This document shows positions 25,122 to 32,278 of a stretch of 64,000 nt of DNA, one piece after another. Every line of letters starts with the position of its first letter. Within the stretch, counting starts at the first letter, position 1. Source of the DNA: JAOUEA01 sp963821925 (GTDB lineage Bacteria > Actinomycetota > UBA4738 > HRBIN12); NCBI GenBank assembly GCA_963821925.1, contig CAWGFO010000002.1, positions 186,001 to 250,000 on the forward strand, read 5' to 3'. Made by a program: the position numbers and the translations under genes. The notes beneath the pieces were generated by a model. That model was not told the origin of the DNA. It searched no databases and worked only from the letters and a program-made list of their open reading frames with translations.

Positions 25122-25162
25122 AGCGACTCCCAGCTCGCACCTTCGTTCGGCGTACGCTCGCG

Positions 25163-25168
25163 TAGCAT
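25163..25168 (+). promoter_or_regulatory. -10 element of mshA
   Basis: TAGCAT, then six bases, then ATG at 25175; predicts a leaderless transcript and fixes the start. Confidence 0.55.
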
Positions 25169-25174
25169 CGATCC

Positions 25175-26419
25175 ATGAGTGCGGCGACCCCACGCGTGGC
25201 GGTGCTGTCGGTCCACACCTCGCCGATCGACCAGCCCGGCACCGGCGATTCCGGTGGGATGAATGTCTACATCCGCGCGGTGGCCGAGCGGCTCGCGAGC
25301 CAGGGGGTCGAGGTGGACCTGTTCACGCGGTGCCGGGGAGGCGTGACCCACGACGTGCGCGAGATCGCGAACGGGATCCGCGTCGTCAGCGTGAAGGCCG
25401 GCCCGTGCCTCCCGATCCCCAAAGCCGACGTCCCGAGGTTCCTGCCGGAGTTCCTGGGCGGCGTGCTCCGCGTCGCGCACGAGGACGGTCGAGGCTACGA
25501 CATCGTGCACAGCCACTACTGGCTGTCGGGCTGGGTGGGCCGCGCCGCGAAGGAGGAGTGGCAGGCACCGCTCGTGGCCTCCTTCCACACGCTGGGCAAG
25601 GTGAAGAACTACTCGCTCGCCAGGGGCGAGGCGCCGGAGCCGGCGGACCGGCTCGAGGGCGAGCAACGGGTGATCGCGGCGGCCGACCGGATCCTCGCGC
25701 CCACGCCGTCCGAAGCGGCCCAGCTGGTCGGCCTCTACCGGGCCGACCCAGAGCACATCCGGATCGTGCCGCCGGGGGTCGATCACACGCTCTTCGTCCC
25801 GGGCGACCGCGCGGCCGCGCGGGAACGGCTGCACCTGTCGGGACTCCGCCTCGCCCTCTACGTGGGGCGCCTGCAGTCGCACAAGGGCCCCGACGTCGCG
25901 GTGCGCACGATGGCCGAGGCGGTGGCGCGCGATCCCGATGTCGCCGGGGAACTGGTGCTCGCGATCGTGGGCGGACCGAGCGGCGCCGACCACGGCGCCG
26001 AGCTCACCCGGCTGATGGAGCTCGCCCACGCGCTCGGCGTGAGCGAGCGCGTGATGTTGTTTCCGCCCCAACCGCAGTCCAAACTCGCCGACTTCTACGC
26101 GGCCGCCGACGTCGTGCTCGTGCCGTCGCGGTCCGAGTCGTTCGGTCTCGTGGCGCTCGAAGCACAGGCCTGCGCGACGCCGGTCGTCGCCGCCGAGGTG
26201 GGCGGGCTCCGCTACGTCGTGGAGGACGGCAAGACGGGGTTCCTCGTGGAGGGGCACGATCCCGGGGACCACGCCGACCGGCTCCTCCAGCTCCTCCGCG
26301 ACCCGGCGCTCGCCGCGTCGATGGGCGCCGAGGCTGCTCGACAGGCGCTCCGGTTCACCTGGGACGCCACCACGATGGAGCTCTTGTCGGTCTACCGCGA
26401 AGTCCTGCATAGGGCCTGA
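25175..26419 (+). CDS. mshA: MshA, D-inositol-3-phosphate glycosyltransferase
   Basis: First enzyme of mycothiol synthesis: joins N-acetylglucosamine from UDP-GlcNAc to inositol 3-phosphate. It is a 414-residue GT4-family GT-B enzyme. Diagnostic MshA features are the N-terminal HTSPIDQPGTGDSGGMNVYI, then HSHYWLSGWVG, the FHTLGKVKN region, VPPGVDHTLF, LYVGRLQSHKG, and the nucleotide-sugar site SRSESFGLVALEAQACATPV. Mycothiol is the low-molecular-weight thiol of actinobacteria, so this gene supports the taxonomic placement. The gene stands alone; its partners mshB, mshC and mshD are not in the window. Confidence 0.95.
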   Translation: MSAATPRVAVLSVHTSPIDQPGTGDSGGMNVYIRAVAERLASQGVEVDLFTRCRGGVTHDVREIANGIRVVSVKAGPCLPIPKADVPRFLPEFLGGVLRVAHEDGRGYDIVHSHYWLSGWVGRAAKEEWQAPLVASFHTLGKVKNYSLARGEAPEPADRLEGEQRVIAAADRILAPTPSEAAQLVGLYRADPEHIRIVPPGVDHTLFVPGDRAAARERLHLSGLRLALYVGRLQSHKGPDVAVRTMAEAVARDPDVAGELVLAIVGGPSGADHGAELTRLMELAHALGVSERVMLFPPQPQSKLADFYAAADVVLVPSRSESFGLVALEAQACATPVVAAEVGGLRYVVEDGKTGFLVEGHDPGDHADRLLQLLRDPALAASMGAEAARQALRFTWDATTMELLSVYREVLHRA

Positions 26420-26510
26420 ACTGCGGTGATGTGACCTGCGTCACATCGGATCCGAACTTGTCACTCTTTCCCTCGAGCCTCTGACCTGCGCATATATGCC
26501 CTGACCTGCG
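26416..26510 (+). repeat. Four copies of an NTGAMCTGCG motif
   Basis: CTGAACTGCG at 26416, GTGACCTGCG at 26431, and CTGACCTGCG at 26481 and 26501. The last two flank a 10-bp palindrome GCATATATGC (26490-26499). They lie just upstream of a predicted promoter and may be regulator sites. The stretch 26420-26983 contains no protein gene I can support. Confidence 0.5.
26430..26445. promoter_or_regulatory. CRP-type operator
   Basis: TGTGACCTGCGTCACA is a perfect TGTGA-N6-TCACA palindrome, extended to GATGTGAC/GTCACATC. This is the site form bound by CRP and actinobacterial GlxR-like regulators. It lies about 110-130 bp upstream of the predicted promoter at 26522. Confidence 0.65.
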
Positions 26511-26521
26511 GAAACGCGAAG

Positions 26522-26551
26522 TTGACCGTTCCCCGGATCTTCCCCTATCGT
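26522..26551 (+). promoter_or_regulatory. Predicted promoter of the candidate RNA
   Basis: TTGACC (26522-26527), an 18-bp spacer, and TATCGT (26546-26551). This is the best -35/-10 pair in the gene-free stretch and predicts a start near 26558. Confidence 0.5.
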
Positions 26552-26637
26552 TCGCCTCGCTCCAAGCAGTCGATGCGAACGACGCGAAGGAGCCGGACAC
26601 GCGAAGGGGAGCCGCAAGGTGACCCGGAGCGGGGGCC

Positions 26638-26694
26638 CGGGAAGGTCGCAAGACCGGAACGGACCCGGGTCGGGAAGGTCGCAAGACCGGAACG
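26638..26694 (+). repeat. 24-bp direct repeat pair
   Basis: CGGGAAGGTCGCAAGACCGG plus AACG occurs at 26638-26661 and, unchanged, at 26671-26694, 33 bp apart start to start. Each copy contains one GCAA-loop hairpin. Confidence 0.9.
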
Positions 26695-26869
26695 ACCGCC
26701 CGGAACGGATCCCCCCCGGGGGAGCCGGGAAGGGTGCTCGTCCAGCCGATGGAGCGCCGCAAGGCGAGCCTCGGAGGGACAGGCGGTCGGAGCGCCGCAA
26801 GGTGAGCCGCCGCTGGGGCCGTCCGGCAGACCAGGCGACGGGCTGCGGAGGTTGCTTGGAGCACCAGAG

Positions 26870-26941
26870 CCCGAGGGGCTGACGGTGGCTGGGAGCTTCG
26901 GTTCCCGGCGAGCCGAAGGTCCCTCGGGTTCTTTCTTTTCC
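26870..26941 (+). terminator. Predicted terminator of the candidate RNA
   Basis: CCCGAGGG (26870-26877) pairs with CCCTCGGG (26921-26928), enclosing a second hairpin CTTCGG/CCGAAG (26896-26918). The outer stem is followed at once by TTCTTTCTTTTCC, an unusually T-rich run for this genome. Confidence 0.5.
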
Positions 26942-26970
26942 TCCTTCCGCAGCACGCCGGCCATTTCGAC

Positions 26971-26976
26971 TACCGT
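26971..26976 (+). promoter_or_regulatory. -10 element of the TetR gene
   Basis: TACCGT followed by seven bases and the ATG at 26984. It suggests a leaderless message separate from the upstream candidate RNA. Confidence 0.5.
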
Positions 26977-26983
26977 CCGGGCG

Positions 26984-27643
26984 ATGGCTGAGGGACGGAG
27001 CAAGCGCGCGATCGAGGCCGAGACGCGCCGCGAGCGGATCATCGAAGCGGCGATGCGGCATTTCGCCGAGCACGGCTACCGGGGCGGTCGCGTCGAGGAC
27101 ATCGCGTCGGAAGTCGGGGTCGCCAAGGGCACGGTTTTCCTGGACTTCGGCTCGAAGGAAGGGCTGTTCCTGGAGGCCTATCAGGCCGCCGTCTCGCGCC
27201 TCCCCGCCTGGCTCGACGCCCCGACCGAGATCGTGGACGCGGGGTTCTGGGCCACGCTCGACTTCTGGCTCGAACGCACCGAGGAGTTCATCGAGGACGA
27301 CTGGGTGCCGAACCGGGTCGCGATGATCGGCCGCTACGACACGGGGCTCGGTCTGCGACGCCCGATCGACCGCTTCATGCGGAGCGAGGATCCCTTCGGC
27401 ACCCTGGAGTTCGTCGAGTACGGGGTTCGCCGGGGCGAGCTCCGTGACGACGTCGACGTCGAGATGATCGCCTCGATGCTCGACTGGCTCGCCGAGCGCT
27501 TCCAGGACGCCCTGGCCTCCGAGGAGCTCGATCCCGGCCTGATCCACCGGCGGCCCGAGCGGCGCGGCATGCGGATCAAGGAGTTCCTCGAGGTCCTTCG
27601 TGGGGGGATCGCCACCCAGCCGCCCGCCGAGCCCGCGAGCTGA
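26984..27643 (+). CDS. TetR-family transcriptional regulator
   Basis: A 219-residue regulator. The N-terminal helix-turn-helix is clear: RRERIIEAAMRHFAEHGYRG, then VEDIASEVGVAKGTVFLDFGSKEGLF. The C-terminal ligand domain (about 70-200) is helical with FWATLDFWLERTEEFIEDDW and gives no hint of the ligand. The ATG at 26984 starts right at the conserved domain and follows a -10 by seven bases, so longer in-frame readings from upstream are rejected. It precedes proC by 34 bases and may share transcripts with it, but proC also has its own -10. Target genes are unknown. Confidence 0.9.
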   Translation: MAEGRSKRAIEAETRRERIIEAAMRHFAEHGYRGGRVEDIASEVGVAKGTVFLDFGSKEGLFLEAYQAAVSRLPAWLDAPTEIVDAGFWATLDFWLERTEEFIEDDWVPNRVAMIGRYDTGLGLRRPIDRFMRSEDPFGTLEFVEYGVRRGELRDDVDVEMIASMLDWLAERFQDALASEELDPGLIHRRPERRGMRIKEFLEVLRGGIATQPPAEPAS

Positions 27644-27677
27644 CAGGCCCGAGGGCTCGCGCGGTACCCTGACCCGC

Positions 27678-28511
27678 ATGGATGTCGGTTCACGGCGCGT
27701 CGCGATCCTGGGCGGCGGGAAGATGGGCGAGGCGTTGATCTCGGGGCTGATCCGCTCCGGGGGGCGCCGCGCCGACGAGATCATGGTCACGAACCGCCGC
27801 GAGGAGCGCGCGCTCGAACTGGCGGGCAAGTACGGCGTGACCGCGACCCTGGACAACGCCGAAGCCGCCGCGTGGGCCGACGTGTTGGTGCTGATGGCCA
27901 AGCCGCAGGACACCGAGGTGCTGCTCGGCCAGATCCGATCCCACGTCACGGCCGATGACCTCGTGATCAGCTTCGCGGCGGGCGTGCGCACCTCGTTCGT
28001 CGAGAAGCACCTCCCGGACATCGTGCCGGTCGTGCGCGTGATGTCGAACGTCCCCGTGATGGTCGACGAGGCGATGTCGGTGATCTCGGCGGGCTCGACC
28101 GCGACGGACGAGCATCTCGACGTCACCGAGGAGCTCCTCGGCTACGTCGGGAAGGTCCTGCGGCTGAAGGAGCAGCACCTCGACGCGGTGACCGCCACGA
28201 GCGGCAGCGGTCCCGCCTACTTCTTCCTGCTGGCCGAGGCCATGATCGAGGCCTGTATCCTGCTGGGGCTCTCGCGTGACGTCGCGACCGAGCTGATCAT
28301 CCAGACGATGCTGGGCTCGGCCAAGATGCTGCGCGACACCGGCAAGCACCCGGTGGAGCTCCGCGAGATGGTGACCTCGCCCGGCGGCACGACGATCGCG
28401 GCGATCCGTCATCTCGAGGAGGCGGGGGTGCGGGCCGCGTTCCTGAACGCGATCGACGCCGCGCGCCACCGCTCGCTCGAGCTGGCGCAGGGCGGCGACG
28501 ACGACGAGTAG
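27678..28511 (+). CDS. proC: Pyrroline-5-carboxylate reductase
   Basis: Last step of proline synthesis: reduces pyrroline-5-carboxylate with NADPH. It is 277 residues long, as usual. The N-terminal Rossmann motif is VAILGGGKMGEALISGL, then VTNRREERALEL, VLMAKPQ, the VVRVMSNVPVMV stretch, and the C-terminal signature SGSGPAYFFLLAEAM with LREMVTSPGGTT. TACCCT lies seven bases before the ATG, again suggesting a leaderless message. The 3' end is acidic (GGDDDE). A glutamate-semialdehyde-type dehydrogenase gene lies 2 kb downstream, though on a separate transcript. Confidence 0.95.
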   Translation: MDVGSRRVAILGGGKMGEALISGLIRSGGRRADEIMVTNRREERALELAGKYGVTATLDNAEAAAWADVLVLMAKPQDTEVLLGQIRSHVTADDLVISFAAGVRTSFVEKHLPDIVPVVRVMSNVPVMVDEAMSVISAGSTATDEHLDVTEELLGYVGKVLRLKEQHLDAVTATSGSGPAYFFLLAEAMIEACILLGLSRDVATELIIQTMLGSAKMLRDTGKHPVELREMVTSPGGTTIAAIRHLEEAGVRAAFLNAIDAARHRSLELAQGGDDDE

Positions 28512-28546
28512 GCCGGGGCTCGCCCCGCCGGAGCAGGAGACACGAC

Positions 28547-28669
28547 ATGGGCACGGGAGACCTCGCCAAGGTTCGAAACGCGAAAGACCGTCAGCGCAAG
28601 AAGAAGGAGCGCGAGAAGCGCCAGGCGGCCGAGCGCGCCGCCGCGCGGAAGGCCGCCAAGAAGAAGTAA
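28547..28669 (+). CDS. Small lysine/arginine-rich protein
   Basis: Forty residues (MGTGDLAKVRNAKDRQRKK at the start, ending ERAAARKAAKKK), with more than 40 percent lysine and arginine and no hydrophobic stretch. A GGAGA sequence (gagcaggaga) lies about 10 bases before the ATG. It follows proC by 35 bases and could be co-transcribed. The composition suggests RNA or ribosome binding, but I recognise no family, and a helical nucleic-acid-binding peptide is only a guess. The reading frame is intact and uses typical codons for this genome. Confidence 0.5.
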   Translation: MGTGDLAKVRNAKDRQRKKKEREKRQAAERAAARKAAKKK

Positions 28670-28759
28670 GCCTTAGGCCTTCGGGGCCAAGGGAAATCGG
28701 TCGCACGCATCGGCCTTCGGCCCATGACGGCCGACAGCAGTGTCGGCCAGACTGGGTGG

Positions 28760-29260
28760 ATGACGCGCCCCATCCGCATCGCCGCCGCCCTCGTCCTGCT
28801 CACGATCGCCATCCCATTCGCCCCCGCGAGCGCGGGCAAGCGACCGCCCGTGACGGTCGATGCCTGGATCGTCGCGGAGGACGGCGCCAAGATGGGCCAG
28901 GGCGTCACGAGCTCGACGGCGGTCGGCGAGACGTACGAGACGACCGCGTCGGCCCCCTGCCGACTCGTGTTCGACATCGTGGCCACGCCGGTCGGCGGTG
29001 GCTCGACCGTCACCTTCCTGGGCGGCGCCGGATCGCCGGACTTCGTGGTGCAGTACCTGTCCGCCGCCGGGACCGACGTGACGCTCAAGGTGACCGGCAA
29101 GGGCTACCAGGTGCGCGGCGTTCCGGAGGGGCAGCGGGCGCGCCTCACGCTGGTCGTCCAGCTGAAGAGCTCGGCGGCCGGCCACGCCGCGAACCTCGCG
29201 GTGCTGGCGAAAACCTCCGGCGGCCGGGACATGGTGGCCGCCTTCGTGACCGGTGCGTAG
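28760..29260 (+). CDS. Secreted protein, first of a tandem paralogous pair
   Basis: A 166-residue exported protein with a signal peptide (MTRPIRIAAALVLLTIAIPF, cut after ASA). The mature part is strand-rich: VDAWIVAEDGAKMGQGV, VTFLGGAGSPDFVVQYL, GTDVTLKVTGKGYQVRGV and then RARLTLVVQLKSS. The next gene encodes the same plan (VDAWI, FVGGAGATNFAVTY, GTDITSDVTGRGYTVRGV), so the two are tandem paralogues. The fold looks like a single beta-sandwich, but I know no family. Its stop lies eight bases inside the next gene, so they are translationally coupled and probably act together outside the cell. Confidence 0.75.
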   Translation: MTRPIRIAAALVLLTIAIPFAPASAGKRPPVTVDAWIVAEDGAKMGQGVTSSTAVGETYETTASAPCRLVFDIVATPVGGGSTVTFLGGAGSPDFVVQYLSAAGTDVTLKVTGKGYQVRGVPEGQRARLTLVVQLKSSAAGHAANLAVLAKTSGGRDMVAAFVTGA

Positions 29261-29747
29261 GCGGGCTGCCGTCGCGGCGCTCGTCGCCCTGCTCGCCGCC
29301 TCGCTCGCGCTGCCCGCCGGGGCCGCCCCGAGCGTCGACAAGGTGGACGCGTGGATCCGGAGCGGCACCGCCACCAAGGTCGGGCTCGGGATCGTGAACG
29401 CCGACGGCACGAACCAGACCAAGACGCGGCGGATCGCCGCCGGGCGATCGGTGACCTTCACGATCGGCGCGATCCGGCACGGGTCGGGCACCGGCCCCGT
29501 CGAGTTCGTCGGGGGCGCCGGCGCCACGAACTTCGCGGTGACGTATCGACTCCCCGACGGCACCGACATCACGAGCGACGTCACCGGACGCGGCTACACC
29601 GTCCGGGGTGTCGAGAACGGAGCGACGGTGCGGATCTTCCTGAAGGTCTCCACCACCCACGCCGCGGATCAGAACGCGATCTTCGCGGTGCTGGCGCGCA
29701 CGCCGGATCGATCCGACATGGTGATCGGCCGGATCGTGATCCGCTGA
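29253..29747 (+). CDS. Secreted protein, second of a tandem paralogous pair
   Basis: A 164-residue exported protein with its own signal peptide (RRRAAVAALVALLAASLALP, cut after AGA). It shares with its upstream neighbour the VDAWIRSGTATKVGLGI opening, FVGGAGATNFAVTYRLPDGT, VTGRGYTVRGV and the ending FAVLARTPDRSDMV. Roughly a third of positions agree by eye. GTG at 29253 lies inside the end of the first gene. No catalytic residues stand out, so a binding or structural role on the cell surface is more likely than an enzyme. It is convergent with the FAH-family gene, with seven bases between stops. Confidence 0.75.
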   Translation: MRRRAAVAALVALLAASLALPAGAAPSVDKVDAWIRSGTATKVGLGIVNADGTNQTKTRRIAAGRSVTFTIGAIRHGSGTGPVEFVGGAGATNFAVTYRLPDGTDITSDVTGRGYTVRGVENGATVRIFLKVSTTHAADQNAIFAVLARTPDRSDMVIGRIVIR

Positions 29748-29753
29748 CGCCGG

Positions 29754-30542
29754 TCAGCCTGCTCCGATCCGGTTCCGAAGGGTTCCGACCCCTTCGGCGG
29801 CCAGCTCGACCAGCGCCCCGGGCCACAGTCGCCGTGACGGGTCGGCGTCGCCGCCGGGCGACGGGAACGGTCCCAGCGCGAAGGCGTCCCCACGTTCCAG
29901 GACCGACCCCCGCGAGACCTCGCTGATCAGCCCGAACAGGTCCTCGGCGGCGCCGTTCAGGTTCCCCTTGGCCAGCTCGTCGCCGTCGACCTTCACCTGG
30001 ACGAACATCGTCTGGGGGTCCACCTCGTCGGCGGTGACGACGCACGGGCCGATCGCCAGGGGCACGCCGTCGGCCCGCTCCACGGGGGCTCCGTCGGTCG
30101 AGCGTGCGCGCCAGTCGTTCACGAGCGTGTAGCCGAACACCTGCCCGGCGATCTCCTCGGGGGCGGCGTCCGCGGTTTCGGCGGCCAGCACGGCCGCCAC
30201 CATCGGTTCGTAGTCGAGCCAGGCGGCGTCGTCGGGCCACGGGACCTCGTCCTCGGGACCCACGATCGGGCGCTCGACGTCGAGGGCGCTCGGTGAGATC
30301 AGGGACGAGGGGAACAGGGGCGTCAGGATGTGCGCCCGCCGCACGCGGCATTCCCACGCGTCGTCACGCTCCAGGGCGGCACGGGCGGCGTCGAGGATAC
30401 TGCCTCGGCTGCTCGCCACCAGGCTCTCGAGGGTGGACGGGAAGGCCGGGTGCCCGACGGCGTCGGGAAGGTCCACCACCTCACCCTCGAGGATCGCTCC
30501 CAGTCGCCGGTGCCCCCCCCGGTCGTAGGTCACGAGCCTCAT
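29754..30542 (-). CDS. Fumarylacetoacetate hydrolase family protein
   Basis: A 262-residue protein of the FAH superfamily, whose members hydrolyse or decarboxylate beta-diketo acids using a divalent metal. The opening MRLVTYDRGGHRRLGAILEG is typical of the FAHD/ureidoglycolate-lyase-like branch. Metal-site residues are expected in the DEVPWPDDAAWLDYEP to MVAAVLA stretch, where the usual E-x-E pair reads DYEPMVAAVL, and in VFGYTLVNDWRAR. The substrate is unknown; aromatic or sugar-acid breakdown is common for this family. ATG at 30542 is the likely start; another in-frame ATG lies 15 bases upstream. Confidence 0.82.
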   Translation of the reverse strand: MRLVTYDRGGHRRLGAILEGEVVDLPDAVGHPAFPSTLESLVASSRGSILDAARAALERDDAWECRVRRAHILTPLFPSSLISPSALDVERPIVGPEDEVPWPDDAAWLDYEPMVAAVLAAETADAAPEEIAGQVFGYTLVNDWRARSTDGAPVERADGVPLAIGPCVVTADEVDPQTMFVQVKVDGDELAKGNLNGAAEDLFGLISEVSRGSVLERGDAFALGPFPSPGGDADPSRRLWPGALVELAAEGVGTLRNRIGAG

Positions 30543-30630
30543 AGGGAGCCGAAGCATACGCCCCCCCGGAGCCGGATTCCGGGGTTCGACCCGCGACTTC
30601 ACCGAGCCGACCCCAGAGGCGCTCCGTCCC

Positions 30631-30644
30631 ATGGGCGGGCCCAT
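30631..30644. promoter_or_regulatory. Palindrome in the aldehyde dehydrogenase promoter
   Basis: ATGGGC-GG-GCCCAT, a perfect 6-2-6 inverted repeat, ends 11 bases before a TAGCAT -10 (30656-30661). It occupies the -35 region, so it is a candidate repressor operator for the long operon that follows. Confidence 0.5.
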
Positions 30645-30712
30645 AGTCGCTCGGCTAGCATGGCGGCCTGAGCAGGCGATTCCGGCACGTTCTCACGAAG
30701 GGGGCGAGCAGC

Positions 30713-32278
30713 ATGGCAGAGGGGTTCCGCGTCACGTACGCCACGATGACGGCCGACAACGAGGAGCTGCACAAGGGGTACGACGAGGGCATCGAGCAGG
30801 CCAAGGCCGAGCTCGGCAAGACGATCCCCGTGGTGGTGAACGGGGAGGAGCGCGAGGGCGAGGGCACCTATGAGCTCCGCTCGCCGATCGACGACGACAT
30901 CGTGCTCGCGCACATCTCGCAGGCGACCCGGCAAGACGTCGAGGACGCCGTCGCCTCCGCGAAGGCGTCCGCGCTCGCGTGGGACCGCATGGGCTGGCAG
31001 AAGCACGTCGAGCTGATCAACGCCGCGGCCGATCTGATCAGCGAGCGGCGCAACCTCCTGTCGGCCCTGATGGCCATGGAGGTCGGGAAGAATCGGCTCG
31101 AGGCGCTCGGCGACGTCGAGGAGACCGCGGACCTGATGCGCTGGAACGCCAAGGCGGTCGCCGACCACGCGGGCTTCGTCGTGCCGATGCAGGCCATGGG
31201 CTCGGCCGGCGACTACTACGACGTGCTGCGGCCGTTCGGCGTGTGGGCCGTGATCAGCCCCTTCAACTTCCCGATGGCCCTCTCGGGCGGCCCCTCGAGC
31301 GGCGCGCTCGTGGCCGGCAACACCGTGGTGTTCAAGCCGGCGCACCAGGGCGCGCTCCTGGGCTACAAGCTCTACGAGATCTACCGCGACGCCGGCATCC
31401 CCGCGGGCGCCTTCCACTACATCCCGGGCCGGGGCTCCGTCGTGGGCGACGCGATCGTCCACCACAAGGACGTGGGCGGGATCACGTTCACCGGTTCGTA
31501 CGAGGTCGGGATGTCGATCTACAAGACGTTCGCGACCGAGTACCCCAAGCCGGTGATCTGCGAGATGGGCGGCAAGAACCCGACGATCGTCTCCAAGCAC
31601 GCCGACCTCGACAAGGCGAGCGACGGCGTGATGCGGTCGGCGTTCGGCTTCGGCGGGCAGAAGTGCTCGGCGAACTCCCGGGTGTACGTCGAGCGTGAGG
31701 TCTACGACGACTTCCTCGCGCAGCTGAAGGCGAAGACCGAGGCCATCAAGATCGGCGACCCGCTCGAGCGTGACGTCTATCTCGGGCCGGTCATCAACGA
31801 CGCCGCGATCGAGACCTACGAGGAGGCCGTCGAGGAGGCGCGCAAGGTCGGCACCGTCGTGACCGGCGGCGAGCGCGTGACCGACGGTGACCTGGCGCGC
31901 GGCAAGTTCGTGCGCCCCACGGTCGTCGAGGTCCCCAAGGACCACTGGCTCTTCGAGAAGGAGCTCTTCGTGCCCTTCGTGGCCGTGGCCCCGATCGACT
32001 CCCTCGACGAGGGCATCGAGCTCTCGAACGCGAGCGAGTACGCCTTGACCGCGGGCTTCTACAGCGAGGACGAGGGTGAGATCAAGGAGTGGCTCGACCG
32101 GATCGACGGCGGGGTCGTGTACGTGAACCGCCGCGCGGGCGCCACCACGGGCGCGTGGCCGGGCGTGCAGCCGTTCGGCGGCTGGAAGGGCTCCGGCACC
32201 ACGGGCAAGGCCGGCGGCGGCCCGTACTACGTCACGCAGTACATGCGCGAGCAGTCGAGGACGGTGATCGCCGAGTGA
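30713..32278 (+). CDS. Aldehyde dehydrogenase, glutamate-semialdehyde dehydrogenase-like
   Basis: A 521-residue NAD(P)-dependent aldehyde dehydrogenase. It has VISPFNFPMAL, FTGSYEVGMSIY, the catalytic glutamate in CEMGGKNPTIV, and the catalytic cysteine in FGFGGQKCSANSRVYV. GQKCSA and the late VYVNRRAGATTGAWPG with PFGGWKGSG resemble the pyrroline-5-carboxylate/glutamate-semialdehyde dehydrogenase group more than betaine or acetaldehyde enzymes. It opens a run of ten genes joined by overlaps. The next gene, an aminotransferase, could make its aldehyde substrate from a diamine or omega-amino acid. A ribosome-site-like AGGGGGCGAG precedes ATG 30713. Confidence 0.9.
   Translation: MAEGFRVTYATMTADNEELHKGYDEGIEQAKAELGKTIPVVVNGEEREGEGTYELRSPIDDDIVLAHISQATRQDVEDAVASAKASALAWDRMGWQKHVELINAAADLISERRNLLSALMAMEVGKNRLEALGDVEETADLMRWNAKAVADHAGFVVPMQAMGSAGDYYDVLRPFGVWAVISPFNFPMALSGGPSSGALVAGNTVVFKPAHQGALLGYKLYEIYRDAGIPAGAFHYIPGRGSVVGDAIVHHKDVGGITFTGSYEVGMSIYKTFATEYPKPVICEMGGKNPTIVSKHADLDKASDGVMRSAFGFGGQKCSANSRVYVEREVYDDFLAQLKAKTEAIKIGDPLERDVYLGPVINDAAIETYEEAVEEARKVGTVVTGGERVTDGDLARGKFVRPTVVEVPKDHWLFEKELFVPFVAVAPIDSLDEGIELSNASEYALTAGFYSEDEGEIKEWLDRIDGGVVYVNRRAGATTGAWPGVQPFGGWKGSGTTGKAGGGPYYVTQYMREQSRTVIAE

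Larger units (their letters stand above)
26558..26943 (+). ncRNA. Candidate structured non-coding RNA with GCAA-loop hairpins
   Basis: The predicted transcript has five short hairpins each capped by the GNRA tetraloop GCAA: 26612-26620 (weak stem), 26644-26655 and 26677-26688 (GGTC/GACC), 26755-26766 (CGCC/GGCG) and 26793-26804 (CGCC/GGTG). It begins after a promoter-like pair and ends in a hairpin followed by a T-rich tract. The TetR gene downstream appears to have its own leaderless promoter, so this may be an independent RNA and not just a leader. No Rfam family is recognised. An in-frame extension of TetR through this region would be very rich in G, R, P and S and is not convincing. Confidence 0.4.

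Noticed and set aside
26638..26694. Two 24-bp direct repeats considered as a CRISPR array
   Set aside because: Only two copies, a 9-bp gap between them, no cas genes nearby, and the repeat is part of a hairpin series.
26522..26983. In-frame N-terminal extension of the TetR protein by 154 residues
   Set aside because: The extra residues are repeats of G, R, P and S, the helix-turn-helix begins at the later ATG, and a -10 lies seven bases before that ATG.
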